This document shows positions 5,082 through 6,321 of a stretch of 6,321 nucleotides of DNA, piece after piece. The stretch lies in assembly GCA_020346805.1 (NCBI GenBank), contig CP070790.1, positions 2,742,027-2,748,347 on the forward strand, written 5' to 3'. The notes beneath the pieces were generated by a model. The model did no database searches, was not told where the DNA came from, and was given only the letters and a program-made list of their open reading frames with translations. Both the position numbers and the translations under genes were made by a program. Within the stretch, counting starts at the first letter, position 1. Each line of letters begins with the position of its first letter. Origin of the DNA: Planctomycetota bacterium (GTDB taxonomy: Bacteria > Planctomycetota > Phycisphaerae > UBA1845 > PWPN01).

Positions 5082-6321
5082 CTATTGTGCTTCCACAACC
5101 ACCCGGAAGCCGACATCATAGTCCTCGCTACCGGGACCGAAGCCCCCGCGGTTGGCCGATCGGCACACGTCACTGAAGCTGGCCCATCCGCCGCCCCGCA
5201 TGACCTTCAAAGTGTCTGAATCCGGCCCCGGCGGATCGGTATCCGGCGAAACGGAGTAATAATCATTGACCTTCCAATCCTTGCACCACTCCCAAACGTT
5301 GCCGTGCATATCATACAACCCGAAAGCATTGGGCTGTTTCTGGCCGACTTCCTCGGTCTGAAATTCCGGGGTGTTACTGGCATACCACGCATAATCTTTC
5401 AACTGTCTCCTGTCATCGCCGAAGTAATACGCAGTGGTGCTGCCGGCCCGGCAGGCATATTCCCATTCCGCCTCCGTTGGCAGGCGAATGGTTCGACCGA
5501 TCCATGTCGACAGAGCGTTACAGAAATCCTGGCTTTCGTTCCAGGTGACACTTTCTACCGCCCGATTCCCGTTGCCGGTAAATGTCGCTATATCGGTACC
5601 CATCACCGCCATCCATTGGTGTATAGTTACCTCGAACTTGCCCATATAAAAGTCCTTGCTGATGGTGACGGTATGCTCCGGATGTTCGTCGTCTTCTCCT
5701 TCACCGTCAGGCGATCCCATAGTAAATGTACCGGCCGGGATCAAAACCACATCCATGGTTATTCCACTACCCAGATCCATTATCAAACCCCCGTCATAGG
5801 CAACTACACGAACCGTGCTCCCCTGGTCCGCGGCCTGAACGGTGATCGAAACTTCCGCCGTTGCACTTGTGCCCCCACCCTCCGTGACCGTTACTTCAAA
5901 ACCATAGACACCGGCCAAAATCGATGCCTCAAATGTAACTGTGGGATCGGGAGATTGCGGATCCTTTATGATAATTCCTGTCTGATTGTCAGGTTTTGTT
6001 CCCCATTGGTAAACGTACGGTTCGGCTCCGCCGGTAACCGAGGCGTGCAACTGCGTACTTTGGCCGGGAATGACCGTTACATTGTCTGCGGTAGAACTAA
6101 CCGACAGTGTTCCATCGCCCGGATCCGGAATGTCTTGTCCGCCATCGCTTCCGCCATCGGTTCCGCCGTCCTGTCCCCCGTCACCATCATCACCCCCACC
6201 ATCTGTGATGCCGTCCTGCTGACCGTCATCCTGCTGGCCCCCATCCTGTTGACCACCGTCTGAACTATCTTGGGATTGGGGGATGCAGATCTGTCCCAGA
6301 CACAATAAGGCGATAAATACC
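5082..6321 (-). CDS. Secreted FGE/SUMF1-fold protein with Ig/PKD-like domain and acidic repeat linker (5' end beyond window)
   Basis: The frame is open through the right edge. The visible part starts with VFIALLCLGQICIPQ, the hydrophobic core and end of a signal peptide, so the real start is outside and the TTG at 6305 is not the start. It does not show a good lipobox. Next come an Asp/Gly/Gln low-complexity linker (about 6110-6260) and an Ig/PKD-like beta domain (about 5835-6107, with Gln-Trp and VTVTEGGG). The FGE-sulfatase domain (about 5091-5765) shows VLIPAGTFTMGSP, RLPTEAEWEYACRAG (5486-5442), GLYDMHGNVWEWCKDW (5321-5274) and RGGGW near 5198, ending in VGFRVV. True FGEs oxidise a sulfatase Cys to formylglycine using two Cys five residues apart. 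Here the first is Ser (codon 5180-5178) and only the second is Cys (5165-5163). A canonical FGE activity is therefore unlikely; a binding or other oxidative role is possible. The stop is TAG at 5084-5082, followed by a 162-base gap to the next gene. Confidence 0.92.
   Translation of the reverse strand, partial: VFIALLCLGQICIPQSQDSSDGGQQDGGQQDDGQQDGITDGGGDDGDGGQDGGTDGGSDGGQDIPDPGDGTLSVSSTADNVTVIPGQSTQLHASVTGGAEPYVYQWGTKPDNQTGIIIKDPQSPDPTVTFEASILAGVYGFEVTVTEGGGTSATAEVSITVQAADQGSTVRVVAYDGGLIMDLGSGITMDVVLIPAGTFTMGSPDGEGEDDEHPEHTVTISKDFYMGKFEVTIHQWMAVMGTDIATFTGNGNRAVESVTWNESQDFCNALSTWIGRTIRLPTEAEWEYACRAGSTTAYYFGDDRRQLKDYAWYASNTPEFQTEEVGQKQPNAFGLYDMHGNVWEWCKDWKVNDYYSVSPDTDPPGPDSDTLKVMRGGGWASFSDVCRSANRGGFGPGSEDYDVGFRVVVEAQ
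6135..6182 (-). repeat. Four tandem 12-base units coding DGG(Q/T/S)
   Basis: Within the FGE-like gene, four consecutive 4-residue units read DGGQ, DGGT, DGGS, DGGQ. The third position of several codons differs between units (for example GGA, GGT, GGC), so the protein repeat is older than a fresh DNA duplication or is kept by selection. It forms part of a flexible acidic linker outside the cytoplasm. Confidence 0.75.
6216..6260 (-). repeat. Three tandem 15-base units coding DGGQQ/DDGQQ
   Basis: Three units encode DGGQQ, DGGQQ and DDGQQ, lying right after the signal-peptide region of the FGE-like protein. The DNA units are similar but not identical. The period (15 bases) differs from that of the second repeat at 6135-6182 (12 bases), so the linker has two separate repeat tracts joined by DGITDGGGDDG. 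Confidence 0.75.

Noticed and set aside
4943..5173. A 76-codon minus-strand frame running from the end of the FGE-like gene into the gap
   Set aside because: About half is an out-of-frame reading of the FGE-like C-terminus and the rest has no recognisable feature or start signal.
5304..6263. A 319-codon open frame on the plus strand opposite the FGE-like gene
   Set aside because: It lies wholly antisense to a gene with clear domain motifs, its translation is Arg/Thr/Ile-rich with no recognisable domain, and its length follows from the GC-biased codons and repeats of the real gene.

Overview
The window reads as part of a planctomycete chromosome, most likely a Phycisphaerae-like lineage. The main clues are the zinc-ribbon motif CGYNLFGL...RCPECG in the membrane protein at 4038-4919, a secreted protein with an Ig-like domain, an acidic linker and a formylglycine-generating-enzyme (FGE) fold, and start codons without a recognisable Shine-Dalgarno sequence. 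This assignment rests on remembered family traits, not on a search. All five genes lie on the minus strand, so transcription runs from the right edge to the left. No rRNA, tRNA, CRISPR array, insertion sequence or integrase was seen.

In transcription order: (1) 6321-5082, a secreted FGE/SUMF1-fold protein, cut at its 5' end by the window edge. It has the tail of a signal peptide, an Asp/Gly/Gln repeat linker, an Ig/PKD-like domain and the FGE-like domain. (2) 4919-4038, an AT-rich gene for a membrane protein with two zinc ribbons. (3) 3982-2900, a GT4-family glycosyltransferase. (4) 2775-607, an MsbA-type ABC exporter with a PDZ-like domain inserted in its first extracytoplasmic loop. (5) 520 to beyond base 1, the N-terminal part of an AarF/UbiB/ABC1-family atypical kinase.

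The gaps are short (55-162 bases), and three of them hold sigma70-like hexamer pairs whose -10 box ends only 8-9 bases before the chosen ATG. Together with the missing Shine-Dalgarno sequences, this suggests that genes 2, 3 and 4 can each be transcribed separately as leaderless or nearly leaderless mRNAs rather than as one tight operon. The glycosyltransferase and the lipid-exporter-like ABC protein are adjacent and could both serve envelope glycolipid or polysaccharide assembly; this is inference from position only. UbiB-family proteins act in isoprenoid-quinone or lipid homeostasis, so the left half has a loose membrane-lipid theme.

The most unusual item is the PDZ-like insertion in the exporter. 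Next come the repeated start-proximal promoter layout and the FGE-like protein that lacks one of the two catalytic cysteines. I did not see a clear defence system or other wholly new multi-gene system.
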